Below, piece by piece: positions 17,699-25,432 of a stretch of 64,000 nucleotides of DNA; within the stretch, counting starts at the first letter, position 1; each line of letters starts with the position of its first letter. The notes under the pieces were generated by a model that was not told where the DNA came from, did no database searches, and was given only the letters and a program-made list of their open reading frames with translations. The translations under genes were made by a program, and so were the position numbers. Source of the DNA: an uncultured Clostridia bacterium (GTDB lineage Bacteria; Bacillota; Clostridia; Oscillospirales; Acutalibacteraceae); assembly GCA_946186665.1 (NCBI GenBank), contig CAMHOE010000007.1:1-64000 (forward strand). Direction: 5' to 3'.

Positions 17699-18778
17699 TT
17701 ATCTGTGGTGTCCGCTTCCGGAGCTGTGCGAGGAATTGCTGCGGGATGAACTGCGCGGAGGAGAAGAATGTCGCGGTGGTGAGGAATGATGCGAAGGAGA
17801 GGAATGATGATGAGGTCTGCTGTGTCTTGGGGGCGGCGGAGGAGGCGGACCGTGCCTTGGAGGTCCACCGTAATGATGATGATTGTGATCATAATAGTCA
17901 TCGTGATATCCGTAATTGTTATAGTAGCTGCTGCTTCCGGCGCAGCAGCAAGCTCGTTTTATAGCTCTTATAATGGACGAAATAACGATAAGCACAATGA
18001 TTACAACTACTGCGCCTATGATAATGGGAACCGGTATGTCTCCGGAACCCCACGCATTTTCATGGCGAGGTTCATCGTAATATCCGGGGTCATCATCATA
18101 AATAGGTTCGTCATCGTAGGGAGGGGCTTCTTCGTATCCTGCGTCCGGCTGCGGTGCTTGTCCGGTGCCGTGGTCTGCCTTGGAGTTTTCTAAGGAATTC
18201 ACATATCCCTGGCTTTTTATCTCATCGATACCATTTGATATGGCTTTACGGACAGAGTCCTCGTATATCAGATCGGTGCTTTTAGGGAGATCCTGATACA
18301 TAACATTCAGTATCTTATTTCTTTTTACTTCGGTATAGATATCTTCAGCTCTGTTATAGGCTCTTATGTAGTCATATGCAGGAGAATAGCCCTCGAAGTC
18401 AAGATAGATAAACAGTGAATCCGCGTCGCTTCCGAAGATGTTTTCAGCGGCGCTTGAAGTAAAGGTTTCCGTTTCGTCATCAGTTCTGTAATTGCCGCCG
18501 ATAAAAACAGCGATATCAACATTAAGGTAGTCGACCGTAGCCTGAATTTTTTCCCATAGTTCCTTTTCAGAAGCTTCCGTGAGGATATCCGCTTCATCCT
18601 TAAAGTAGGCATGATCGGTGTGATAAACGGACGCCACAGAGGGCTGTACATCCGTTCCCCTATAGTCAAAGTTCGTTTTAGGGATGACGGGGTCTGCCGC
18701 ATTTGCTGTCATGCTGAACATCAGGACTGCACAAACCGGCAGAATTGGTATCAGTAGTTTGCTTTTAATAGTGACCAC
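17699..18778 (-). CDS. TPM-domain membrane protein with Pro/His/Ser-rich tail
   Basis: About 359 residues. AAAGGAG is followed 8 nt later by ATT (18769-18767), which would give MKSKLLIPILPVCAV, a standard signal peptide start. The GTG at 18778 overlaps the ribosome site and is used here only as a conventional start. Parts: signal peptide; a region resembling the TPM phosphatase-like fold (about 45-190: FKDEADILTEASEKELWEKI, LNVDIAVFIGG); an acidic Pro/Tyr/Asp linker; a membrane helix (IPVPIIIGAVVVIIVLIVI); a Cys cluster; and a tail with more than 20 His plus poly-Pro and HSSPP repeats. Metal binding by the tail is plausible but unproven. Single-gene minus-strand unit. Confidence 0.8.
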   Translation of the reverse strand: MVTIKSKLLIPILPVCAVLMFSMTANAADPVIPKTNFDYRGTDVQPSVASVYHTDHAYFKDEADILTEASEKELWEKIQATVDYLNVDIAVFIGGNYRTDDETETFTSSAAENIFGSDADSLFIYLDFEGYSPAYDYIRAYNRAEDIYTEVKRNKILNVMYQDLPKSTDLIYEDSVRKAISNGIDEIKSQGYVNSLENSKADHGTGQAPQPDAGYEEAPPYDDEPIYDDDPGYYDEPRHENAWGSGDIPVPIIIGAVVVIIVLIVISSIIRAIKRACCCAGSSSYYNNYGYHDDYYDHNHHHYGGPPRHGPPPPPPPRHSRPHHHSSPSHHSSPPRHSSPPRSSSRSNSSHSSGSGHHR

Positions 18779-18889
18779 TCCTTTCAAATAAATAAGACAT
18801 CGACAATATATACTCCTATTATTTTTTATTATATCATAACTGACCGCCATTTACAATCCCTATGCTAAGTACAGAAAAATAGTTATTAT

Positions 18890-18943
18890 CGGGTGCGCAA
18901 GCCTTGTGCCGGGGTTGATATTTGTGGGGGAGTGGTGTATAAT
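18890..18943 (+). promoter_or_regulatory. Family A 3' end (copy A-5) with sigma-A promoter
   Basis: The hairpin GCGCAA-gcc-TTGTGC, then TTGATA (18915-18920), 17-nt spacer, TATAAT (18938-18943). Hairpin and G-rich spacer match the ends of the copies at 40719 and 42720. It drives the glycosyltransferase gene, about 75 nt downstream. Confidence 0.82.
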
Positions 18944-19019
18944 GGGAAAAGAATATTTGTGAGATACGGTTTGTTTTTATAAGGAAAGATTATTCTAAAG
19001 AGGAAGGGAGACTTCTTTT

Positions 19020-20252
19020 ATGAAATTGCTGATATTGTCTGCAACTACAGGCGGAGGTCATATGAGGGCGGCAAATGCTGTGAAGGACTATGTTCTCAGC
19101 CGTGATGAAAGCGCAGAGATCAAGATATATGATACCATAAACTACGTGAGTCCTCTGCTTAATAAAGCTGTTAATAAAGGCTATGTATATATGGCAAAAA
19201 ATGCGCCGAAATTGTTTGGCTCAGTGTATAGAAGCTCCGATAAAAATACACCTATAAATAAAACTGTGGAGCTTACTATGACAGGCCTGAGAAACCGCTT
19301 GATGCCAATGATAAATGAGTTCAAGCCTGATGCTGTTGTTACAACTCATTCCTTTGCCGCAGAGCTTTTTTCGGCTCTGAAAAAAAGAGAGGAGCTTCAG
19401 ATACCGATTATCTCTATCGTTACAGATTTTGCTGTACATAAAACATACATAAATGAAGGCGTGGATGCTTATGTCGTTTCAAGCGATGAAATGATAGAGC
19501 AGATGGTGGAAAGAGGTGTGTCAAGAGATATTTGCTACCCTTATGGTATTCCAATAAAAAAAGAGTTTCTTGAAAAAGTGGATGTTCCTAAAGCCTTTGA
19601 GGAAGAGGGACTTGATCCCGATAAACCAACTGTACTTATTATGGCTGGAAGCTTCGGCGTTACAGATGTGCTTAAGGTGTATCATAAGATCGTAAAATCT
19701 GAGTCTGATTTTCAGATCATACTTATAACGGGCAAAAACGAAAAGCTCTACGAGACATTTGAGAAGTACCTGAGCAAAATAGATATCAATAACACCATGT
19801 ATGATCTGCGTGAGGAGTTTCCTGATCTGAAACAGCATTCCTCTATAAGATCATCGAAAAACAGGAAGCCATCGAAGCCAACAAAGCTTTTGTTCTTCAC
19901 TGACTGTGTGGAAAAATATATGCAGATGTCCGACCTTATTGTGACAAAGCCCGGCGGTTTGACGGTGACGGAATCCATTGCTACCGGACTTCCTATGGGT
20001 ATATTCAAGGCTATACCCGGACAAGAGGAACAAAATGCGGACTACCTTGTCAGGAATGGTATGGCTGTACGTATAATGAAGGACAAGACCTGTACAAAGA
20101 CTATTACTGAGCTTATTGAAGATCCTGAAAAATTGCGGGCTATGCGTGAGGCTATAGCAAAATGCAATAAAGGAAACTCGTGTGAAAAAATATACTCACT
20201 TATTCTCAGATTGTCGGAACAATATAAAAAATCTCAGGATATACTTTACTGA
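19020..20252 (+). CDS. Processive diacylglycerol glycosyltransferase (UgtP/MGDG synthase family, GT28)
   Basis: 410 residues; ATG 19020 follows GGAAGGGAG. The N-terminal MGDG-synthase domain starts with the nucleotide-fold motif LLILSATTGGGHMRAANAV. The C-terminal GT28 domain has VLIMAGSFGVTDVLK and the donor-binding VTKPGGLTVTESIATGLP. The enzyme moves glucose or galactose from a UDP-sugar onto diacylglycerol to make membrane glycolipids and lipoteichoic-acid anchors (family knowledge; the sugar is not readable). It is peripheral on the inner membrane face. It is transcribed from the family A promoter at 18915. Confidence 0.9.
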   Translation: MKLLILSATTGGGHMRAANAVKDYVLSRDESAEIKIYDTINYVSPLLNKAVNKGYVYMAKNAPKLFGSVYRSSDKNTPINKTVELTMTGLRNRLMPMINEFKPDAVVTTHSFAAELFSALKKREELQIPIISIVTDFAVHKTYINEGVDAYVVSSDEMIEQMVERGVSRDICYPYGIPIKKEFLEKVDVPKAFEEEGLDPDKPTVLIMAGSFGVTDVLKVYHKIVKSESDFQIILITGKNEKLYETFEKYLSKIDINNTMYDLREEFPDLKQHSSIRSSKNRKPSKPTKLLFFTDCVEKYMQMSDLIVTKPGGLTVTESIATGLPMGIFKAIPGQEEQNADYLVRNGMAVRIMKDKTCTKTITELIEDPEKLRAMREAIAKCNKGNSCEKIYSLILRLSEQYKKSQDILY

Positions 20253-20268
20253 TTATTCTATATGTGTA

Positions 20269-20297
20269 TTGTCTGATTTGTCCGAAAAGTGTATAAT
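20269..20297 (+). promoter_or_regulatory. Sigma-A promoter of hisS-aspS
   Basis: TTGTCT (20269-20274), 17-nt spacer, TATAAT (20292-20297). The leader to ATG 20385 is about 80 nt, too short for a T-box. Confidence 0.78.
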
Positions 20298-20384
20298 AGA
20301 GATTGTTGACTCGCCCTGCATGATCATTATATCGGAGGGTACGGGTCAATGCGTTGAATGATGTTTACAGAGAGGAGAAAGGCT

Positions 20385-21701
20385 ATGAAGCTTATCACAA
20401 ACGGAATTAAAGGAACAGAGGATATCCTGCCTGCTCAAAGCTATAAATGGCAGTTTGTTGAGGATATAATGAGGTCGCAGGCAAAGGTTTACGGCTTTAA
20501 GGAGATAAGGACTCCCGTTTTTGAACATACCGAGCTTTTCAACCGATCTGTGGGTGATACAACGGATGTGGTGCAAAAAGAAATGTATACCTTTGAAACA
20601 AAGGGCGGAGAATCCGTGACCCTCAGACCGGAGGGCACCGCAGGCGCTGCAAGGGCAGTGCTTGAGCACGGCGTTTATAATGACGGATATCCTATAAAGG
20701 CGTATTACCTGACATCCTGCTATCGTTATGAAAAACCACAAAAGGGACGTCAGCGTGAGTTCCATCAGTTCGGTATGGAAGTATACGGCGCGCCGTCATA
20801 CTTTGCTGATGCCGAAGTGATATGCGCGGCACACTCCATCTTCGAAAGACTGGGAGTAAGAGGACTCAGTCTGGAGATAAATTCCATAGGCTGTGCAAAA
20901 TGCCGCGCCGAATACCATAAGGCACTCAGAGAATATTTTGAGAGCAAAAAGGATAAACTCTGCGATACCTGCCTTTCAAGACTTGACAGAAATCCCATGA
21001 GGATACTTGACTGTAAAAGTCCTGTCTGCTCTGAGATCGCAAAAGAGGCGCCTACTGTGCTTGACTATATCTGTGATGAGTGCCGTGAGCATTTCCAGGG
21101 CGTTAAAGGCTGTTTGGATGCGGCTGATATACACTACACCGTAAATCCCGGAATAGTAAGAGGTCTGGATTATTACACAAGAACTGTCTTTGAGTTTGTA
21201 TCAAGCGATATCGGCGCACAGGGTACAGTATGCGGCGGCGGACGTTATGACGGACTTATCGAAGAGCTTGGAGGACAGCACACTCCGTCTCTCGGTTTTG
21301 GAATGGGTATTGAGCGTCTGCTCCTGCTTCTGGAGGCACAGGGAATAGAGATACCTGCTCCGCCGGTATGCGACATCTATGTTATCGGCATAGGAGACAA
21401 GGCAAAGATGAAGGCTTTCAATATAATTGAGGGTGTTCGCAATTCTTCTCTGATCGCAGAAGGTGATATTGTGGGCAGGGGCATAAAGGCTCAGATGAAA
21501 TATGCCGACAAGATAAAGGCAAAGTTCAGCCTTGTTATCGGTGATACAGAGCTTGAAGAAAATAAAGCAAAGCTCAGGAACATGGTAAACGGCAGCGAAA
21601 AGGTAGTACCGCTGGATGATAACTTTTTCAATGAGTTCTATGCAGCATATGTTGAAAACAATAACACAAGTCTGCTGGAGCAGCTTGAGCTGATGAAATA
21701 A
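20385..21701 (+). CDS. hisS: Histidyl-tRNA synthetase
   Basis: 438 residues. ATG 20385 has AGGAG 7 nt upstream. This class II synthetase charges tRNA-His in the cytoplasm. Visible motifs are the N-terminal GIKGTEDILP, motif 2 (RYEKPQKGRQREFHQFG), the histidine-specific loops GIVRGLDYYTRTVFEF and GGGRYDGLIEELGG, motif 3 (LGFGMGIERLLLLLE) and a C-terminal anticodon-binding domain. aspS follows 46 nt later, an arrangement common in Firmicutes. The short gap holds a GGGAACCCC scar flanked by TAAT. Confidence 0.98.
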   Translation: MKLITNGIKGTEDILPAQSYKWQFVEDIMRSQAKVYGFKEIRTPVFEHTELFNRSVGDTTDVVQKEMYTFETKGGESVTLRPEGTAGAARAVLEHGVYNDGYPIKAYYLTSCYRYEKPQKGRQREFHQFGMEVYGAPSYFADAEVICAAHSIFERLGVRGLSLEINSIGCAKCRAEYHKALREYFESKKDKLCDTCLSRLDRNPMRILDCKSPVCSEIAKEAPTVLDYICDECREHFQGVKGCLDAADIHYTVNPGIVRGLDYYTRTVFEFVSSDIGAQGTVCGGGRYDGLIEELGGQHTPSLGFGMGIERLLLLLEAQGIEIPAPPVCDIYVIGIGDKAKMKAFNIIEGVRNSSLIAEGDIVGRGIKAQMKYADKIKAKFSLVIGDTELEENKAKLRNMVNGSEKVVPLDDNFFNEFYAAYVENNNTSLLEQLELMK

Positions 21702-21718
21702 TAATGGGAACCCCTAAT
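21702..21718. repeat. Family D excision-like scar
   Basis: GGGAACCCC (21706-21714) joins the outer ends of a family D element and is flanked on both sides by TAAT. It lies between hisS and aspS. Confidence 0.5.
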
Positions 21719-21747
21719 GATGAAATAACAGAAAAGGAAAGATGATC

Positions 21748-23529
21748 ATGGCAGAATTTTTAACAGGGCTTAAACGCAGCAATTACTGCGGTGAGCTAAG
21801 AGCAGAGGATATTGGCAAGGATGTAGTGCTTTGCGGCTGGACGCAGCGTCAGCGTGACCTTGGACAGCTGATATTTATTGACCTCAGAGACAGAACGGGT
21901 ATTGTACAGCTTGCATTTGACGACAACACCGATAGAGAAGTGTTTGAAAAGGCTTCTTCGGTACGTTCGGAGTATGTGCTTGCAGCAAGGGGAGTTATCA
22001 GAGAGCGCAGCGCTAAAAACAAGGAGATCCCTACAGGCGATATAGAGCTTGAAGTAAAGGAGCTTCGCATACTTTCAGAGAGCGAGACACCGCCCTTTGA
22101 GATAGTTGACAATTGTTCAACAGCAGAGCTTACAAGACTTAAATACCGATATCTTGACCTTCGCCGTCCGGAGCTTCAGAATAATATTATTTTCCGTCAT
22201 AAGGTGGCAAAGGTGACCCGTGACTATTTTGACGAAAACGGTTTTATAGAGCTTGAAACACCCATGCTCATAAAATCTACTCCTGAGGGTGCAAGAGACT
22301 TCCTTGTACCGTCAAGAATACATAAGGGCTCCTTCTATGCACTTCCGCAGTCACCCCAGATGTATAAGCAGCTTTGTATGGTGGCAGGCTTTGACAGATA
22401 TATGCAGATAGCACGATGCTTCCGTGATGAGGATCTTCGCGCAGACCGTCAGCCGGAGTTTACACAGATAGACCTTGAAATGTCCTTTGTTGATATGGAG
22501 GATGTTTTAGAGCTTGGCGAGGGCTACATAAAGCGCCTGTTCAAAGAAGTAATGAATATAGATATCCCTGTTCCTTTCCCCAGATATACATATAATGAAG
22601 TAATGGAACGCTACGGCTCAGACAAGCCGGATACAAGATTTGACATGGAGCTTTTTGACCTCAGCGACGAAGTTAAAAACACGGAGTTTGCTGTGTTCAG
22701 AAATGCAATTGAGGGCGGCGGTTCCGTAAGAGGTATTACTGCCAAAAACGCCGTAAAGACATATACCAGAAAAGAAATAGACAAAATGACCGAGTTTGTA
22801 AGAGGACTCGGCGCAAAGGGAATGGCATGGATAAGATGGACTGATGATAACATTTCTTCAAGCTTTGCAAAGTTTATGACGGAGGATGAGATGAAGTCTA
22901 TCCTTGCAAAAGCAGGGGCTGAAAAGGGCGATGTTGTCATGATAATCGCAGACACCGACAACAATGCCGTGCTTTCTACTCTTGGTGCAGTCAGAACAGA
23001 GGCTGCGAAGAAGCTTGACCTTATAAAGGACGGTTATAATTTCCTTTGGGTAGTTAAGTTCCCGTTCTTTGAGTTTGACAAGGAGAGCGGCGAGTGGATT
23101 GCTATGCACCACCCCTTCACATCTCCCACAGATGACTGCATGGACAAGCTTGAAGGTAACAAGGGCGAGGTTTATGCAAAGGCATATGATATGGTGCTTA
23201 ACGGTACAGAGCTTTCATCAGGCTCTATCCGTATTACAAATCCTGAGCTTCAGAAGAAGATGTTTGAAATGCTTGGCATGAGCGATGAAGAAGCATATGC
23301 AAAATTTGGTTTCCTGATGGATGCTTTCAAATACGGTGCGCCGCCTCACGGAGGTATGGGTATCGGACTTGACCGTCTTGTAATGCAAATGCTCAAAGCG
23401 CCTACTCTCAGAGACGTGGTACTGTTCCCGAAGGTACAGAATGCCAGCGAGCCTATGACTAACGCACCTGCCGATGTTGACCCCCAGCAGCTGAGCGACC
23501 TTGGCATAAAGGTCATCAGCGAACAGTAA
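21748..23529 (+). CDS. aspS: Aspartyl-tRNA synthetase
   Basis: 593 residues, the usual bacterial length with the GAD insertion domain. ATG 21748 (MAEFLTGLKRSNYCGEL) has AAAGGAAAG about 8 nt upstream; ATG 21742 is too near. Parts: N-terminal OB-fold anticodon domain (VVLCGWTQRQRDLGQLIFIDLRD); class II core with FLVPSRIHKGSFYALPQSPQ and CFRDEDLRADRQPEFTQID; GAD domain about 290-410; and motif 3 GGMGIGLDRLVMQML. Whether it is strict for tRNA-Asp or also charges tRNA-Asn cannot be told here. Second gene of the hisS operon. Confidence 0.98.
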   Translation: MAEFLTGLKRSNYCGELRAEDIGKDVVLCGWTQRQRDLGQLIFIDLRDRTGIVQLAFDDNTDREVFEKASSVRSEYVLAARGVIRERSAKNKEIPTGDIELEVKELRILSESETPPFEIVDNCSTAELTRLKYRYLDLRRPELQNNIIFRHKVAKVTRDYFDENGFIELETPMLIKSTPEGARDFLVPSRIHKGSFYALPQSPQMYKQLCMVAGFDRYMQIARCFRDEDLRADRQPEFTQIDLEMSFVDMEDVLELGEGYIKRLFKEVMNIDIPVPFPRYTYNEVMERYGSDKPDTRFDMELFDLSDEVKNTEFAVFRNAIEGGGSVRGITAKNAVKTYTRKEIDKMTEFVRGLGAKGMAWIRWTDDNISSSFAKFMTEDEMKSILAKAGAEKGDVVMIIADTDNNAVLSTLGAVRTEAAKKLDLIKDGYNFLWVVKFPFFEFDKESGEWIAMHHPFTSPTDDCMDKLEGNKGEVYAKAYDMVLNGTELSSGSIRITNPELQKKMFEMLGMSDEEAYAKFGFLMDAFKYGAPPHGGMGIGLDRLVMQMLKAPTLRDVVLFPKVQNASEPMTNAPADVDPQQLSDLGIKVISEQ

Positions 23530-23568
23530 ACGGTGTTTACTAGTTAGTATTTATTGATTATTACATAA

Positions 23569-23732
23569 GGGAACCTCTAAAAACCTCCCTCACGGCGATT
23601 TTGCTATGTCTTTTTCCGTATACTTCGTTGTTAAGCCTTTTAATACATAAAGTATTAATGCGGCTTTCCGCCTCGTCTACGAAAAAATCCATGTACGCAA
23701 ACTCGCTCGTGTTCCGGTTTTTAGAGAACCCC
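23569..23732. mobile_element. Family D snap-back MITE-like element, full copy D-1
   Basis: 164 bp, non-coding. Left end GGGAACCTCTAAAAACC, right end complement GGGGTTCTCTAAAAACC. The two halves are imperfect inverted repeats over nearly the whole length, meeting at TTAATAC-ataaa-GTATTAA. ATAA flanks both sides as a target duplication. A 44-bp relative is at 55283. Confidence 0.75.
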
Positions 23733-23740
23733 ATAATAAC

Positions 23741-23783
23741 AAAACCGATAGCTTTTGAGGATGAACCTCAGCTATCGGTTTTA
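23741..23783. terminator. Bidirectional terminator between aspS and the Gld-like operon
   Basis: Stem AAAACCGATAGC / GCTATCGGTTTT with inner TGAGG / CCTCA pairing. T follows on the plus strand and A precedes it, so it can act for both convergent units. Confidence 0.88.
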
Positions 23784-23857
23784 TTTTTGTTAAAGCTTAT
23801 GATTGCTAAAAGACGGGTGCAGGGGCTGCGCCAATGACATTTGTCGAGCCGCCAACA

Positions 23858-25420
23858 TTATTCGGGGATGGTGGGAACTTGGGCTATGAGAGTATCGATG
23901 TAGTCGGAGTCTGTGTAGCACTGTATGTGTCCGTTGAGGACGGCAATTGTCTTGCCGTCATTTCCTCTGAGAAGTAAAAGTGTGTCGGAATTGTCGGTGC
24001 TTTCTGTGCCGAAGTTCAGCGTCAGACTCAGTATCTCCTCGCACCCCTCCATGGTTTTGGGAATGTCAGTGCTTCTCTTTATCTCCTGAACTGCAAGATA
24101 GAAATTCTGGAAGTTTGCGTAATCTATCTTCTTGCCGTTGTATGTTATATCCGTTATACTGATGTCGTCATAGGTTTCATTTGTTTTGTATGTGGTATTG
24201 AAAACATATGTGTATGTTTTTTCGCCGGCTTCTATTTCCGCAGTTTTTACCGCTGAAAGGTCATCATACAGCAACGTTTCAGACATGAGGTCTGTCTTTT
24301 TGATATTGTACCATTCAAGCTCAGCGCTGTCTATCTTGAAGACCTTATTGTTCTTGCTGTTCTTTACATAGCATATGCCGTCTTTGTCTGTTTGGCTTGC
24401 AATAAGTGTAAGACTGCTTCTGTCACTCGTTGTGCAGGTTATTTTCTGGTAGGGCTTGTCAAGGCCATAGGATGCAAGCTCTTGCTCTTTTACTCCCACA
24501 GCGGCTATCTCTTTTCCGGTTATGTTGTAAATACTGTCGAAGAGACTGTCAACATTGCTATCGTTGCATGAAATTCTGTAGGGGAGAGTCATCACGTATT
24601 TGCCTGAGTTCATTTTGGTATTATTAAGCTCAACTCTTATGCTGTCCTTATATCCCGCGCCTTCAATGGATAAGCCTGTAGGTGTTCTTTCTTCGCCTAT
24701 AAGCTCGGTAACGGTATGGTCGAACATCTGGAGCTTCTCTACAAAAAACATATCCACAAGTGACGAGTTGACAAGGTAAACATTCTTATCGCCTTCCATC
24801 CTCATGTAAACGCCTTTGTTTTCGGGCGCCTCAATACCGAGATACAGCTTTACCTCTGAATTATCAGAAAAGATAACGGATACGGTGGCTTCCGGCTTTT
24901 CAAGTCCGTATTCTGCATATTTGCTGCCTGACCTGTCTATGATCTGTGTTGCAGCCATATAGCGGCATTCCTTGCAAAGATTGTCTGTGAGGGTCTTTGC
25001 AAGGGCTTCATCTTCGTAGTCCTGCATGGTGTATACCATAGTTATCTCATCGCTGCTCTCAGAGCTTTCATCTGAACTTTCAACTGAGCTTTCTGTCAAT
25101 AGACCCGGTGTCTCGTCTCCTGATGAAGCGCTTACATTTTCCTCAGATGACTCTGCGCTGCTTTCTTCCTCTGAAGACTTTGAAAAAGGCGCGTCCATAG
25201 ATGAAGTATCATATCCAAGTAAATGATATTCTCCTCCGGAATTTTTTACAGTGATGTCCTCTGCGTAAAGATCCTGCTTATCATACAGCAGAATAGTGTT
25301 ATTATCTGTGGTGGTTATCTGTTCGCTTTCAGATGGAAGCATAAGAACAACTGACAGTGCAGCGCCAAGCAGTCCTACGCAGACGGCTGAACCGATAAGG
25401 AGCTTTGTGTTCTTTTTCAT
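23858..25420 (-). CDS. DUF4340 domain membrane protein of a Gld-like ABC system
   Basis: 520 residues; ATG 25420 has GGAGG 6 nt upstream. One N-terminal membrane helix (residues 7-28) is followed by an extracellular part. A Ser/Glu-rich linker (about 75-125) interrupts two beta-rich DUF4340-type regions with KYAEYGLEKPEATVSVIFSD and ASYGLDKPYQKITCTTSD. Such proteins accompany GldG-type ABC components in many bacteria, and the gene is the last of four in this operon (12-nt gap). It may act as a periplasm-side or wall-side accessory of the exporter; the substrate is unknown. Confidence 0.88.
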   Translation of the reverse strand: MKKNTKLLIGSAVCVGLLGAALSVVLMLPSESEQITTTDNNTILLYDKQDLYAEDITVKNSGGEYHLLGYDTSSMDAPFSKSSEEESSAESSEENVSASSGDETPGLLTESSVESSDESSESSDEITMVYTMQDYEDEALAKTLTDNLCKECRYMAATQIIDRSGSKYAEYGLEKPEATVSVIFSDNSEVKLYLGIEAPENKGVYMRMEGDKNVYLVNSSLVDMFFVEKLQMFDHTVTELIGEERTPTGLSIEGAGYKDSIRVELNNTKMNSGKYVMTLPYRISCNDSNVDSLFDSIYNITGKEIAAVGVKEQELASYGLDKPYQKITCTTSDRSSLTLIASQTDKDGICYVKNSKNNKVFKIDSAELEWYNIKKTDLMSETLLYDDLSAVKTAEIEAGEKTYTYVFNTTYKTNETYDDISITDITYNGKKIDYANFQNFYLAVQEIKRSTDIPKTMEGCEEILSLTLNFGTESTDNSDTLLLLRGNDGKTIAVLNGHIQCYTDSDYIDTLIAQVPTIPE

Positions 25421-25432
25421 ACAATACCTCCG

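Noticed and set aside
17786..18193. A 135-codon plus-strand frame opposite the His-rich tail
   Set aside because: It is the Arg/Val/Ile-rich shadow of the low-complexity minus-strand gene, with no ribosome site.
20298..20384. T-box leader before hisS
   Set aside because: Only about 80 nt separate promoter and start, and no T-box core sequence is visible.
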